Part shown: piece after piece, positions 15,814-24,138 of the stretch
Position numbering within the stretch: position 1 is the stretch's first letter
Layout: every line of letters begins with the position of its first letter
Assembly (NCBI GenBank): GCA_963745405.1
Contig: CAVUWY010000002.1
Span: 1,984,001 to 2,048,000 of the forward strand
Length of the DNA: 64,000 bases
Source: C-114 sp963745405
Lineage (GTDB): Bacteria; Chloroflexota; Limnocylindria; Limnocylindrales; CSP1-4
Direction: 5' to 3'
Notes under the pieces: generated by a model
What the model saw: the letters and a program-made list of their open reading frames with translations, nothing else
Database searches by the model: none
Told to the model about the DNA's origin: nothing
Made by a program: the position numbers and the translations under genes

Positions 15814-17568
15814 ATGTCTCTGCCGGCGATCGGTGCGGGGCGGATCGTGCGCGATCCGCGTGTTGCCCTCGCCCTCAGTCTCGCCCTCGGCGCCGAGGTC
15901 CTCCTGGCGGGCATGCCCGTGGTCGTCTTCGGCGCGACGATCTCCGACACGGTCGCGGCGGCGACCGCCTCGCCCCGCGTCTTCGAGCCGAACGGCGACG
16001 GCGTCGACGATGCGACGACCCTCCACGTCGAGTTGAGCCAGCCGGCCGCTGTGTCGGTGACGATCCTCGACTACGCGGGCCATCTCGTCCGCGTCCTGTC
16101 GCCCCGGACCGCCCGGCCGCCCGGTGGGTTCGACGTGACCTGGGACGGGCGAGCCTCGGCGACCGGCAAGCGCGTCCAGGATGCCGGCTACCGCTTCCGC
16201 CTCACCGTCTCGAATGGGCTCGGCACGTTCGCCACGGACCGCTGGGTCACGAAGGCGCCCGACGCGGTCTTCCCGACCGACCCGGGCGACATCACGGTCG
16301 CCATCGACCCCGGCCACGGGGGACCGGACCCGGGTGCCGTCCGTCCGGGGCTGTACGAGAAGACGCCCAACCTCGACATCGCCCTCCGACTGCAGGCGAT
16401 GCTCCTCGGCGCCGGGATCAGGGTCGTCATGACCCGGACCACCGACCGCCGGGTCAACACGAAGAACATCGACTGGACGCGCGACGGGGTCGTCGCCTAC
16501 CGCGACGAACTCGCGTCGCGGATCGAGGTCGCCAACGCCGCCCGGGCCGACGTCTTCATGGTCCTCCACAACAATGGGACGCCGCCAGGCGTGGGCGGCA
16601 CGGAGACGTGGTACGACTCGACGCGGTCGTTCTCGGCGACCAGCCGGATGCTGGCGACCCAGGTCCAGACCCAGCTCATCACCTATCTGCGGACACGGCG
16701 GACGTCGAGCTGGGCGCCGAAGGACCGCGGCGTCAAGGCCCAGGACTTCTACGTCCTCCGCTCCTACCAGCCGCACTTCGCGGACCGGCCGAGCCTCATG
16801 CCCGGCATCCTCGGGGAATCGCTCGCGATGGGGAACGGCCACGAACTGGCTCTCCTGCGGAGCGGTCCGGCACTCCAGACGATCGCCGAGGGGTATTACG
16901 AGGGGCTCGTCCGGTTCTTCCGCCTGCGGACATGGGGCGCCCGCTACACACTCCTGGCCGGCCCTGGGGCGTCCGCGGTCCAGGGCGCGACCGGCTCGAC
17001 AGCGGTCCGCGTCACCAACACCTCGCCCCTGCCGTGGGTCGCCGGTTCCGTGAGCATGACCCTGAGTGCGGTCACCTGGGTTCCCTGGTACGACGGCTCG
17101 AACGCGACCGGGACGCGACTCGCGACGATCCCGCTGCCCGCCCTGGCGCCCGGTGCCTCGACCGACGTCGTCCTGCCGTTCACGGTCCCGGCGTTCGCAT
17201 CGGTCGCGGCGACCGCCGGCAGGACGCTGCTCAAGGTCGACCTCATCAGCGGGACGAACCGTCTCGCCTCGGCCGGAGTGCCGCCGCTGCAGATGACGAT
17301 GTCGATCGTGAAGGCCGGACCGACACCGGTACCGACGCCGACGCCCTCGCCGACGCCGAGCGATGAGGCCACCCCGACGCCGACGCCGACGCCGAGCGAC
17401 GCGGCGACCCCGAGCGAAGTCGCGACGCCGACGCCGACGCCCTCGCCGACGCCGAGCGAGGAGGCCACGCCGACACCGACGCCCTCGCCGACGCCGAGCG
17501 ACGAGGCCACCCCGAGCGCCACGCCGAGCGACAGCCCCAGCGACAGCCCCGCGGCCGAGCCCTCCTGA
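15814..17568 (+). CDS. N-acetylmuramoyl-L-alanine amidase (Amidase_3) with FlgD-like domain and Pro-Thr tail
   Basis: A 584-aa exported cell-wall hydrolase that should cut the amide between MurNAc and the stem peptide. Residues ~15-45 are a hydrophobic signal region. Next comes a FlgD-type Ig-like domain (FEPNGDGVDDATTLHVEL through RVQDAGYRFRL). The zinc amidase domain follows: AIDPGHGGPDPGA, then RIEVANAARADVFMVLHNN, and GILGESLAMGN with the catalytic Glu. An uncharacterised beta domain and a low-complexity Pro-Thr-Ser tail, probably a wall-spanning spacer, end the protein. TACGGT lies 7 bases before the ATG. Confidence 0.88.
   Translation: MSLPAIGAGRIVRDPRVALALSLALGAEVLLAGMPVVVFGATISDTVAAATASPRVFEPNGDGVDDATTLHVELSQPAAVSVTILDYAGHLVRVLSPRTARPPGGFDVTWDGRASATGKRVQDAGYRFRLTVSNGLGTFATDRWVTKAPDAVFPTDPGDITVAIDPGHGGPDPGAVRPGLYEKTPNLDIALRLQAMLLGAGIRVVMTRTTDRRVNTKNIDWTRDGVVAYRDELASRIEVANAARADVFMVLHNNGTPPGVGGTETWYDSTRSFSATSRMLATQVQTQLITYLRTRRTSSWAPKDRGVKAQDFYVLRSYQPHFADRPSLMPGILGESLAMGNGHELALLRSGPALQTIAEGYYEGLVRFFRLRTWGARYTLLAGPGASAVQGATGSTAVRVTNTSPLPWVAGSVSMTLSAVTWVPWYDGSNATGTRLATIPLPALAPGASTDVVLPFTVPAFASVAATAGRTLLKVDLISGTNRLASAGVPPLQMTMSIVKAGPTPVPTPTPSPTPSDEATPTPTPTPSDAATPSEVATPTPTPSPTPSEEATPTPTPSPTPSDEATPSATPSDSPSDSPAAEPS
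17326..17560 (+). repeat. Tandem repeats encoding PTPTPSPTPSDEA-type tail
   Basis: Degenerate tandem repeats built from CCGACGCC and GCCGAGCGA units encode repeated PTPTPSPTPSDEATPTP in the C-terminal tail of the amidase. Copies differ by one or a few bases. Repeat number may vary between strains or collapse in assembly. Confidence 0.8.
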
Positions 17569-17697
17569 CCGGCGCTGCGGGCTCGGACCGGCGCATCGTG
17601 CCGGCGCGAGTCGCCTAGAATCGCGCTCCGACGGCCCGCCGCGTGCCGGGCGCCTCGTGCGTCTCACGCGGCCGCGCTCGAGCCCACGGAGGATCCG

Positions 17698-18087
17698 ATG
17701 GCCAACCAGTTCGTCGTCCAGCTGAATAACCGGCCGGGGGGTCTCGCCACGCTGTCCGAGGCGCTCGCCGCCCGTGGCGTCGACCTTCGCGCGATCGGTG
17801 GCGGCGGGATCGGCGATCTCGGCCACATCATCCTGACGACCGCCGACGACGCCACGACCAAGGCGGTCCTCGAGGAGGGTGGCTACACCTTCATCGAGGG
17901 CGAGTCGATCCTCGCCGAGGTCGACGATCGGCCCGGCGGCATGGCCACGATCGCCCGTGAGCTCGCCGACGCCGGCGTGAACATCTACGGCCACCTGTTC
18001 CTCGGTCGCTGGGGCGACCGGGCGATGTTCGCGTTCGTCGTCGACGATCCGGCGACCGCTCGCCCGATCCTCGAGCGGAAGGCGTGA
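17698..18087 (+). CDS. Tandem ACT-domain protein
   Basis: A 129-aa protein made almost entirely of two ACT-like halves. Each starts with a segment containing RPGGLATLSEAL or RPGGMATIARELA and the glycine turn typical of ACT amino-acid-binding folds. No catalytic domain is attached. Such small ACT proteins usually sense amino acids or modulate a partner; the ligand here is unknown. The ATG follows a good GGAGGATCCG ribosome site. The esterase gene begins 22 bases downstream, so the two may be co-transcribed, although no shared function is obvious. Confidence 0.8.
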   Translation: MANQFVVQLNNRPGGLATLSEALAARGVDLRAIGGGGIGDLGHIILTTADDATTKAVLEEGGYTFIEGESILAEVDDRPGGMATIARELADAGVNIYGHLFLGRWGDRAMFAFVVDDPATARPILERKA

Positions 18088-18109
18088 TCGCCGCGCGACC
18101 GACCCCGCG

Positions 18110-19180
18110 GTGAGCCCTGAGCTCCGACCGTCGATCGAGACTCAGGTCCGGCCGTGGGGCGCTCCGATGCGCGGCCGGTTCGAGTCGTCGTTGATCCGCA
18201 GTCAGGCGCTGACCGGCAATCCGCTCGGCGACCCATCGGACCGACCGGTCTGGATCTACCTGCCGCCGGCCTACGACCGCGAACCGGACCGGCGGTTCCC
18301 GGCGATCTACCTGATCCAGGGCATGACCGGGCAGCTCGACATGTGGGCCAACCGAAGCGCCTTCCGGCCGACGATGCTCGAGCTCGTCGACGCGCTGTTC
18401 GGCGGGCCGGACCCGGCGCCGCCGGCGATCGTCGTCTTCGTCGACTGCTGGACGAGCTATGGCGGGAGCCAGTACCTCGATTCGCCGGGGACCGGCCGCT
18501 ATCACAGCTACCTGTGCGAGGAGGTCGTCGGGGCGATCGATACCGAGTATCGGACGGTGGCGGATCGCGACCATCGGGCCATCACCGGCAAGAGTAGCGG
18601 CGGCTACGGAGCGATGATCACCCCGATGCTCCGGCCGGACGTGTTCGGGGCCCTCGCGACCCACGCCGGCGATGCGCTCTTCGAAGTCTGCTACGTCCCG
18701 ATGTTCGCCGAGTCCGCCAGGGCGCTGCGCGACCGATACGACGGCTCCTACGAACAATTCTGGGCCGACTTCCGCAGCCGCCCGGCGATGACCCGGCCCG
18801 ACGACGCCTCGCTGATCGAGAGCTACGGCTACGCCGCCTGCTACTCAGCCGACGACGACGGCACGGTCCGCTTGCCGTTCGATACGACGACCGGCGAGCT
18901 GGTCCCGGACGTCTGGGATCGATGGCTCCGCTGGGATCCCGTCCGGGTGGCGCGGACCGACGCGGGTGTCGCCGCCCTCCGCTCGATGCGGGCGATCTGG
19001 ATCGACGCGGGCTCGCGCGACGAGTACTTCCTCGACCTCGGCGCCGAGGCCTTCCGGGCTGCCTGCGTCGCCGCCGGTTCGGTCGAGCCTCGCTTCGAGC
19101 TGTTCGACGCCAAGCACGGTGCCATCGAGTACCGCTACCCGCTCGCCCTTCGCCACCTGGCCGAGGCGCTCTCCGCCTGA
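18110..19180 (+). CDS. Alpha/beta hydrolase, esterase family (enterochelin-esterase/esterase-D-like)
   Basis: A 356-aa hydrolase. RRFPAIYLIQGMTGQ forms the first strand and oxyanion region, and GKSSGGYGAM is the nucleophile elbow with Ser in GxSxG. Asp in IDAGSRDEYF and His in FDAKHGAIEYR would complete the triad. No signal peptide is visible. The GTG start at 18110 has no strong ribosome site; ATG at 18167 would shorten the protein by 19 residues. The fold is clear, the ester substrate is not. Confidence 0.8.
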   Translation: MSPELRPSIETQVRPWGAPMRGRFESSLIRSQALTGNPLGDPSDRPVWIYLPPAYDREPDRRFPAIYLIQGMTGQLDMWANRSAFRPTMLELVDALFGGPDPAPPAIVVFVDCWTSYGGSQYLDSPGTGRYHSYLCEEVVGAIDTEYRTVADRDHRAITGKSSGGYGAMITPMLRPDVFGALATHAGDALFEVCYVPMFAESARALRDRYDGSYEQFWADFRSRPAMTRPDDASLIESYGYAACYSADDDGTVRLPFDTTTGELVPDVWDRWLRWDPVRVARTDAGVAALRSMRAIWIDAGSRDEYFLDLGAEAFRAACVAAGSVEPRFELFDAKHGAIEYRYPLALRHLAEALSA

Positions 19181-19687
19181 CGAGGATCGATCGCAAACGC
19201 GGCGCGGCCTCGTCCGCTCGGCTCTGGCGGGAGACCGCCTTTCCTGCCAGATCGTCACCAGGTGACCCTTAACCGACCTGCAGACGGCGGGTGGCCCGCG
19301 TGTGGGTGTGGTTCGACCGTGGCGATGCGTGGATCGGGCCGCCGAGGCTCCATCGTGCCCAGAGCCGGCCCCGCGACCGGGCAACGGTCATGGTGTGACC
19401 GTACGTCAGGAAAGCGGTCTCCTCGGGCCGATCTCATCCTGCCCTGCGTCCGCCTGGAGAGCGCTCGGCAAGGTCCGACGCGGTCGGCGACGTCGGGAGG
19501 ACGGGCCGGCCGCGGATCCGCGCGGGGCGCGGGCCAACCCGGCCGCAGGAAGCCACGATGCGACGGCACCTACGGCAGCCGATCAGGCCGAGCGTTCTCA
19601 CAGGGGACATAGGGCACGGTCGGTAGGGCCGACCGCCGGGCGTGCCAGCAGTGCAGCGTTCCGCGGGCCTCGACACGCACCGGCTCG
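19181..19687. other. Non-coding stretch with no recognised feature
   Basis: About 500 bases follow the esterase gene. Open frames on both strands are Arg/Pro-rich and lack ribosome sites or family resemblance. I see no strong hairpin or RNA gene here before the riboswitch promoter at 19688. Confidence 0.45.
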
Positions 19688-19717
19688 TTGACACGCTGGC
19701 GGCCCGGCGGCTACGAT
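19688..19717 (+). promoter_or_regulatory. Promoter of the SAM-riboswitch transcript
   Basis: TTGACA (19688-19693), an 18-base spacer and TACGAT (19712-19717) give a near-consensus housekeeping promoter ending 18 bases before the riboswitch P1 stem. TACGAT is the same hexamer seen just before several start codons in this window. Confidence 0.8.
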
Positions 19718-19732
19718 CGGCGGACAACTGAA

Positions 19733-19846
19733 GAGCCTTATCAAGAGTGGCGGAGGGACCGGCCCGCAGATGCCACGACAACCTACCGGCGGCGACGTCG
19801 GCAAGGTGCCAACTCCGGGCAGGTCCAGCGCCTGCGAGATAAGGGA
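19733..19846 (+). ncRNA. SAM-I (S-box) riboswitch
   Basis: The core matches the S-box consensus: CTTATCAAGAG, GGCGGAGGGACCGGCCC, then GACAACC and AAGGTGCCAACTCC, closing with GCGAGATAAGG. The P1 stem pairs CCTTATC (19736-19742) with GATAAGG (19838-19844). AAGGG (19841-19845) can alternatively pair with CCCTT (19859-19863) in the 5' arm of the following terminator. High SAM should therefore keep P1 closed, let the terminator form and switch off the downstream threonine-synthase-like gene. Confidence 0.93.
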
Positions 19847-19855
19847 CTCTCCCTG

Positions 19856-19887
19856 AGACCCTTCGCAAGCGAAGGGTCTTCTCATTT
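19856..19887 (+). terminator. Riboswitch-controlled intrinsic terminator
   Basis: AGACCCTTCG (19856-19865), loop CAAG and CGAAGGGTCT (19870-19879) form a perfect 10-bp hairpin followed by TCTCATTTCT. Its 5' arm is complementary to the 3' strand of the riboswitch P1, as expected for transcription attenuation. Confidence 0.85.
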
Positions 19888-19958
19888 CTCCGGTCCTGAC
19901 GCCCGCCCCAGCAGCGGATGCCGACTCTCGCGCCGCCCGAACCGTCAGGAGCCCGACG

Positions 19959-21353
19959 ATGCCGACCCAGCCGACCACCCTCGCGAGCCCCGAGCTCCGC
20001 GTGGGCGGCATGGCGATGTCCGGCGCTGCGGCCTCCGAGGTCGAGCCTCGAGAGCACCCGGACCGGCCGATCGCCGACGCGTCGGTGAGGGCGCCCGGGT
20101 CGACCGTCGAGGGTCTCCGCTGCAAGAACTGCGGCCGGCGCGAGGCGCTCGGGCAGGTCTACGTATGCGGCGCCTGCTTCGGTCCCCTCGAGGTCGCCTA
20201 CGACTACGCGGCGATCCGCTCGCGGCTCGACCGCGCCACCATCGAGGCCCGATCGCCGGGCATCTGGCGCTATCGGGAGCTGCTCCCCGTCGAGGCGCCG
20301 CCGGTCCGCGGGCTTGCCGTAGGCTCCTCGCCGCTCGTCGCCGCCGACCGGCTCGGCGGCGCAGTCGGCATCGACCGGCTGTGGCTGAAGGACGACACCC
20401 GGAACCCGACCCTCTCGTTCAAGGACCGGGTCGTCGCGGTGGCCACCGCCAAGGCCCTCGAGTTCGGGGCCACCACCCTGGCCTGTGCGTCGACCGGTAA
20501 CCTCGCCGGGGCGACGGCAGCGGCGGCAGCAGCCGCCGGACTCAAGGCCTACGTCTTCGTGCCGGCCGACCTCGAGCCGGCGAAGATCGATCACGCCCTC
20601 TCCTACGGCGCGACGGTCGTCCCGATCGACGGCACATACGACCAGGTCAACCGCCTGTCGATGGAGGTCGCCGACGAGCTCGGCTGGGCGTTCGTCAACA
20701 TCACCCTGCGGCCGTACTACGCCGAAGGCAGCAAGACGCTCGCCTTCGAGATCGCCGAGCAGCTGGGCTGGCGCCTGCCGGACGTCGTCGTCGTCCCCAT
20801 CGCCTCCGGTTCGCTCTTCACCAAGGTCGCCAAGGGCTTCGACGAGCTCGTGACCGTCGGCCTTGTCGAACAGAGGACCGTCCGTTTCGTCGGCGGCCAG
20901 GCGGCGGGCTGCGCCCCGGTCGCCACGGCTTTCGCCGCGGGCTCCGATACGATCGCCCCCGTCGAGCGGCCCGACACGATCGTCCGTTCCCTGGCCATCG
21001 GCAGCCCGGCCGACGGTCGCTACGCTCTCGAGCTCGCCCGCCGGACGGGCGGCTCGATCGAGTCGATCCCCGATACCGAGACAGCGGCGGCCATCCGTTC
21101 CGTGGCGGCCCTCGAGGGGCTCTTCCCCGAGACGGCCGGCGGGGTGACGATCGCCGCGGCGGAGCGGGCCCGCGCGGCCGGCGTCATCGGACCCGACGAC
21201 GAGGTCGTCGCGCTCCTCACCGGCAACGGCCTCAAGACCCCCGACGCACGGACGTTCGGGTTCGACGAGCGACCCGCCACCGCCGGATCGCCCGGCCTCG
21301 CACCGGTCATCCGGCCCAGCCTCGACGCGTTCGAGCGGTGGCTCGAGGCATGA
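19959..21353 (+). CDS. thrC: Threonine-synthase-like PLP enzyme under SAM riboswitch control
   Basis: A 464-aa fold-type II PLP enzyme. An N-terminal zinc-ribbon-like segment (CKNCGRREALG...YVCGACFG) precedes the catalytic domain; the PLP lysine is in NPTLSFKDR and the phosphate loop region includes ASTGNLAGATAA. The best family name is threonine synthase (O-phosphohomoserine to threonine). The SAM riboswitch upstream and the ThiS/MoaD-like gene overlapping its stop (ATGA) are more typical of methionine or sulfur assimilation. An alternative role, sulfhydrylation of O-phosphohomoserine or a related substrate, should be considered. A ribosome site (AGGAG) precedes the ATG. Confidence 0.85.
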   Translation: MPTQPTTLASPELRVGGMAMSGAAASEVEPREHPDRPIADASVRAPGSTVEGLRCKNCGRREALGQVYVCGACFGPLEVAYDYAAIRSRLDRATIEARSPGIWRYRELLPVEAPPVRGLAVGSSPLVAADRLGGAVGIDRLWLKDDTRNPTLSFKDRVVAVATAKALEFGATTLACASTGNLAGATAAAAAAAGLKAYVFVPADLEPAKIDHALSYGATVVPIDGTYDQVNRLSMEVADELGWAFVNITLRPYYAEGSKTLAFEIAEQLGWRLPDVVVVPIASGSLFTKVAKGFDELVTVGLVEQRTVRFVGGQAAGCAPVATAFAAGSDTIAPVERPDTIVRSLAIGSPADGRYALELARRTGGSIESIPDTETAAAIRSVAALEGLFPETAGGVTIAAAERARAAGVIGPDDEVVALLTGNGLKTPDARTFGFDERPATAGSPGLAPVIRPSLDAFERWLEA

Positions 21354-21757
21354 CGACGGTGCGCGTCCCCCCGGTCCTGCGGACCGCCACCGGCGGCCTC
21401 AAGCAGGTCGAGGTCGGTGGCGACACGGTCGGCGAGGCCATCGCCGGCCTGACGGCGGCGTACCCGGCGCTGGCGCCCCAGCTGCTCGACGCCCAGGGCG
21501 GGCTGAACCGGTTCGTCAACGTCTATCTCAACGACACCGACGTCCGCCACCTCGATGAGCTGGCGACCCCGGTCGGCGAGCGGGACACGCTCGTCCTCCT
21601 GCCGGCGATGGCCGGCGGCGCGACGGAGGACCGGCCGGGATCGGGACGCTTCGGGTCCGGATGCCTCGGGTCCGGTGGCGAGCCGTTCTGTCCGTGTACC
21701 GGCACCCGTGGATCGCGCGTGGACTGCGCGTGTCCGGGGCGAGCCTCGGAGGGCTGA
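21350..21757 (+). CDS. ThiS/MoaD-family sulfur-carrier-like protein with Cys-rich C-terminal extension
   Basis: Start ATG overlaps the upstream stop (ATGA), so translation is probably coupled. Residues 1-90 are a beta-grasp sulfur-carrier-like domain (MTTVRVPPVLRTATGG through VGERDTLVLLPAMAGG). Family members normally end at this Gly-Gly, which is activated to a thiocarboxylate. Here 45 further residues follow, with five Cys (105, 114, 116, 126, 128). The extension would have to be cleaved for the domain to carry sulfur, or it arose by loss of a stop. The location suggests it supplies sulfur to the enzyme encoded upstream. Confidence 0.8.
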   Translation: MTTVRVPPVLRTATGGLKQVEVGGDTVGEAIAGLTAAYPALAPQLLDAQGGLNRFVNVYLNDTDVRHLDELATPVGERDTLVLLPAMAGGATEDRPGSGRFGSGCLGSGGEPFCPCTGTRGSRVDCACPGRASEG

Positions 21758-21881
21758 AGCCGGCGACCGACTCGGTCGCCCGAGCGCAGGACCGAGACTC
21801 GCGAACTACCCGCAGCCGGCCCTGCTGCCCCTCGTCGCCCGTCCCTCCCTTGCGCGGCGTGCGCACCTCCCGGAGAAATCG

Positions 21882-22355
21882 ATGACCCGTCCCATCGCCG
21901 TCCGTCTCATCGACCCGCGCGGCCACCGTTTCGGTGGCGCCCTGTCGGTCGTGCTCCTCGTCCTCGCCACGCTCCTCGACCTCCCGGTCGTCGTCGCCTT
22001 CGTCGCGGTCGCCCTGGGCGTCAGCGCCCTGTTCGGGACCCAGTACTCGATCCTCGGCAAGCCGTGGCCGACGATCCGCCGCGTCCTCAAGCTCGGCCCG
22101 CCGAAGGAGCCCGAGCCCGAATTCGGCCCGCGCTTCGCCCAGGCGCTCGGCTTCGTCGGGCTGGCCCTCGGCTTCGCGCTCCTCGTGGCCGGTGCCGAAC
22201 CGCTCGGCTGGATCCCCGTGATCGCCGTGGCGGTCCTGCAGACGCTCCTCGCGGCGACCGGCTACTGCCTCGGCTGCAAGCTGTACGTCCTCCATTGGTG
22301 GGTGCCCGACCTGTTCGATCGCCTCATCGGGAGGTACTCCGCCGGGGCGGAGTAG
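21882..22355 (+). CDS. DUF4395-family membrane protein
   Basis: A 157-aa integral membrane protein with about four hydrophobic helices (for example LSVVLLVLATLLDLPVVVAF and ALGFVGLALGFALLVAG). It carries a CLGCKLY Cys pair near the C-terminus, as in DUF4395 proteins, and the N-terminal segment DPRGHRFGGAL. The family is often encoded with sulfur or redox proteins, and here it lies 124 bases after the sulfur-carrier gene. The function is not established. ATG 21882 was chosen because the membrane domain begins soon after; its ribosome site (GGAGA) is moderate. Confidence 0.75.
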   Translation: MTRPIAVRLIDPRGHRFGGALSVVLLVLATLLDLPVVVAFVAVALGVSALFGTQYSILGKPWPTIRRVLKLGPPKEPEPEFGPRFAQALGFVGLALGFALLVAGAEPLGWIPVIAVAVLQTLLAATGYCLGCKLYVLHWWVPDLFDRLIGRYSAGAE

Positions 22356-22476
22356 GCCGTGCCACTCGCGTCGGCGGGCAGGCAGCGGTTCACCGATCTC
22401 ACCGCCGTTGCCCGCGCCGCAAATGGCCCGCATCATATGGGCGGCACACGCCCCAGCGATGACCGGAGGAGGTGAG

Positions 22477-23103
22477 ATGGCACGCGACGATGAGCGACTC
22501 ATGCGCTCCCAGCAGGACCCGATCGTCGGAGGACTCCCGGAAGTGCCCGGGATCCTCGCCGCGATCAGGCTGACGCCCGGGCTCGGCGTCCATCTCCGAG
22601 GCCTGGCCGACGAGCTGCTCGTGAATGATTTCCCGGGCGCGACGCTGGCCCGCCCCGAGCGGGAGATGCTGGCGACAGCCGTCTCGGCGGCGAACGACTG
22701 CTTCTACTGCATGGATTCGCACGGCGCGTTCGCGACCGCGCTCCTCGAGCGGACCGGGGCGACGGACCGGGTCCCCCTCATCGATACGATCAAGCTCGGC
22801 TCGTCCGAGGGGCTGGATCCGAAGATGCAGGCCCTGCTCCACATCTCGCGGACGGTCCGGCGCGCCCCGCTCGAGCTGTGCGCCGAGGACGTCGAGGCGG
22901 CCCAGGCGGCCGGTGCGACCGACGCCGACGTCCAGCTGGCCGTCCTCATCGCCGCCGCGTTCTCGATGTACAACCGGATGGTCGACGGCTTCCGGGCGAT
23001 GACGCCGCCGACCGCCGAGGCCTATCGCTCCCGCGCCGCCGAGATCGCCGAGCACGGCTACAGCGACCAGCGGGTCGTGTCGGTCCCAGGCGCTCGCGGC
23101 TGA
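22477..23103 (+). CDS. Carboxymuconolactone decarboxylase / AhpD-like family protein
   Basis: A 208-aa protein with an excellent ribosome site (GGAGGAGGTGAG) before the ATG. The AhpD-type redox site is NDCFYCMDSH (CxxC followed by His), in a helical domain including RPEREMLATAVSAAN. Members of this branch are annotated as peroxidase-related alkylhydroperoxidases and act as thiol-dependent peroxide reductases or reductase partners. The Cys pair is intact, so redox activity is likely. It appears to be a single-gene unit. Confidence 0.85.
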   Translation: MARDDERLMRSQQDPIVGGLPEVPGILAAIRLTPGLGVHLRGLADELLVNDFPGATLARPEREMLATAVSAANDCFYCMDSHGAFATALLERTGATDRVPLIDTIKLGSSEGLDPKMQALLHISRTVRRAPLELCAEDVEAAQAAGATDADVQLAVLIAAAFSMYNRMVDGFRAMTPPTAEAYRSRAAEIAEHGYSDQRVVSVPGARG

Positions 23104-23257
23104 CCGGCGAAGATCGAGACGCCGGGCGACATCCGGGCGGGTATCGTTCGACCTGGATCCGCCGGGAGGCGCTGACGCACGGCCGCCCAACCAGATCGTC
23201 TGGGCCGTGTCGAGCCGATGACGGCAGCGGGCCCGACACCGTGTGGAGGGATGCGAC

Positions 23258-23602
23258 ATGGCAAGCGCTACGTTCACCAAATGGATGGTGGGAGAGGGCC
23301 CGGACATGGCTGGCGTCGTCGGCGGTGCCGCGGGCGATGGGGCGTACGCCGGGAAGGTGCTCGATTACAACCCTGGCGCGACGACCGTCATCGAGGCGAG
23401 ATACCGCTTCAGCGGTTCAGCCCGCCCGTTCACGGCTCTCGTCCACGTCGAGCAGACCGGCCTCGAGGCGGTCATCTCCGGGGTCGTCACCGATGGCTGG
23501 GGCAAGGGCAACCTCGTGACCGGCAGCTACACCGAGATCAAGTGCGACCACGACGGCGTGACCACCGACTGCTGGCGGGGCGCGCTCGAGATCGCCGACT
23601 AG
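23258..23602 (+). CDS. Hypothetical 114-aa protein
   Basis: ATG 23258 is preceded by GGAGGG with a 7-base gap. The product is soluble, with alternating short hydrophobic stretches (TALVHVEQTGLEAVISGVVT) suggesting a small beta-sheet protein. Two Cys (KCDHDGVTTDCW) near the C-terminus could form a disulfide or bind metal. I recognise no family. The strong ribosome site and normal codon pattern support a real gene. Confidence 0.65.
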   Translation: MASATFTKWMVGEGPDMAGVVGGAAGDGAYAGKVLDYNPGATTVIEARYRFSGSARPFTALVHVEQTGLEAVISGVVTDGWGKGNLVTGSYTEIKCDHDGVTTDCWRGALEIAD

Positions 23603-23706
23603 CCTGACGAGGGTGCCCATGGCCCGCGCGGAGGGGCCGGACGGCCCTCGCGGCGGCTCACCGGAGACCGCGACACTGGCCCATCAACTCGAAGGGAGTC
23701 GATGTG

Positions 23707-24102
23707 ATGACCAGGGTCCTCCTCGTCCACCACGACATCGACCTTGCCGACCAGGAGGCCGACGCGCTGCGTCGGCGCGGCTACGAGGTCCAGCAGTGCA
23801 TGGGACCGATCGGAGCGCAGTGCCCCGTCCTGGCCGGACATCGCTGCGAGATGGCCGAGAAGGCCGACGTCCTCGTCTATGACGCCTGGGTGACCGGCGA
23901 ACCGGAAGGGGCACAGCGGCTGATCGAAGGCCTGCGGGAGACCCACCCGGACGTGCCCGTGGTGCTCATGGCGACCGGGATGGAGCCGGACTGGATCGAG
24001 CTCGCCGGCGAGCATCGGATCACGCCGCTCGTGGGGCAGCCGACGGGTGCCCGCATCGCCGACGCGATCGAAGAGGCGATCGACGCCGTCGCCGACCACT
24101 GA
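23707..24102 (+). CDS. Receiver-like hypothetical protein
   Basis: A 131-aa protein with the alternating strand-helix pattern of a CheY-like or Rossmann fold: TRVLLVHHDIDLADQEAD, then KADVLVYDAWVTGEPEGAQ, and DVPVVLMATGMEPDW. The usual acidic pocket and phospho-Asp are not clearly conserved: HHD occupies the first acidic position and VYDA the phosphorylation position. Three Cys (QQCMGPIGAQCPVLAGHRC) are unusual for a receiver. The ATG follows GAAGGGAG. It could be a divergent receiver or an unrelated small domain. Confidence 0.6.
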   Translation: MTRVLLVHHDIDLADQEADALRRRGYEVQQCMGPIGAQCPVLAGHRCEMAEKADVLVYDAWVTGEPEGAQRLIEGLRETHPDVPVVLMATGMEPDWIELAGEHRITPLVGQPTGARIADAIEEAIDAVADH

Positions 24103-24138
24103 GCCCGACGACCGAGGGCTCGCCGTCGCGTGCGCAGG

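Noticed and set aside
17326..17560. CRISPR-like array
   Set aside because: The short repeats are contiguous, have no spacers and encode a Pro-Thr-rich protein tail.
15676..17994. A 772-aa reverse-strand protein
   Set aside because: Entirely antisense to the amidase and ACT genes with Arg/Asp-rich composition typical of GC-rich shadow frames.
19262..19690. Small coding genes before the riboswitch
   Set aside because: Frames on both strands are Arg/Gly/Pro-rich, lack ribosome sites and -10/start geometry, and overlap one another.
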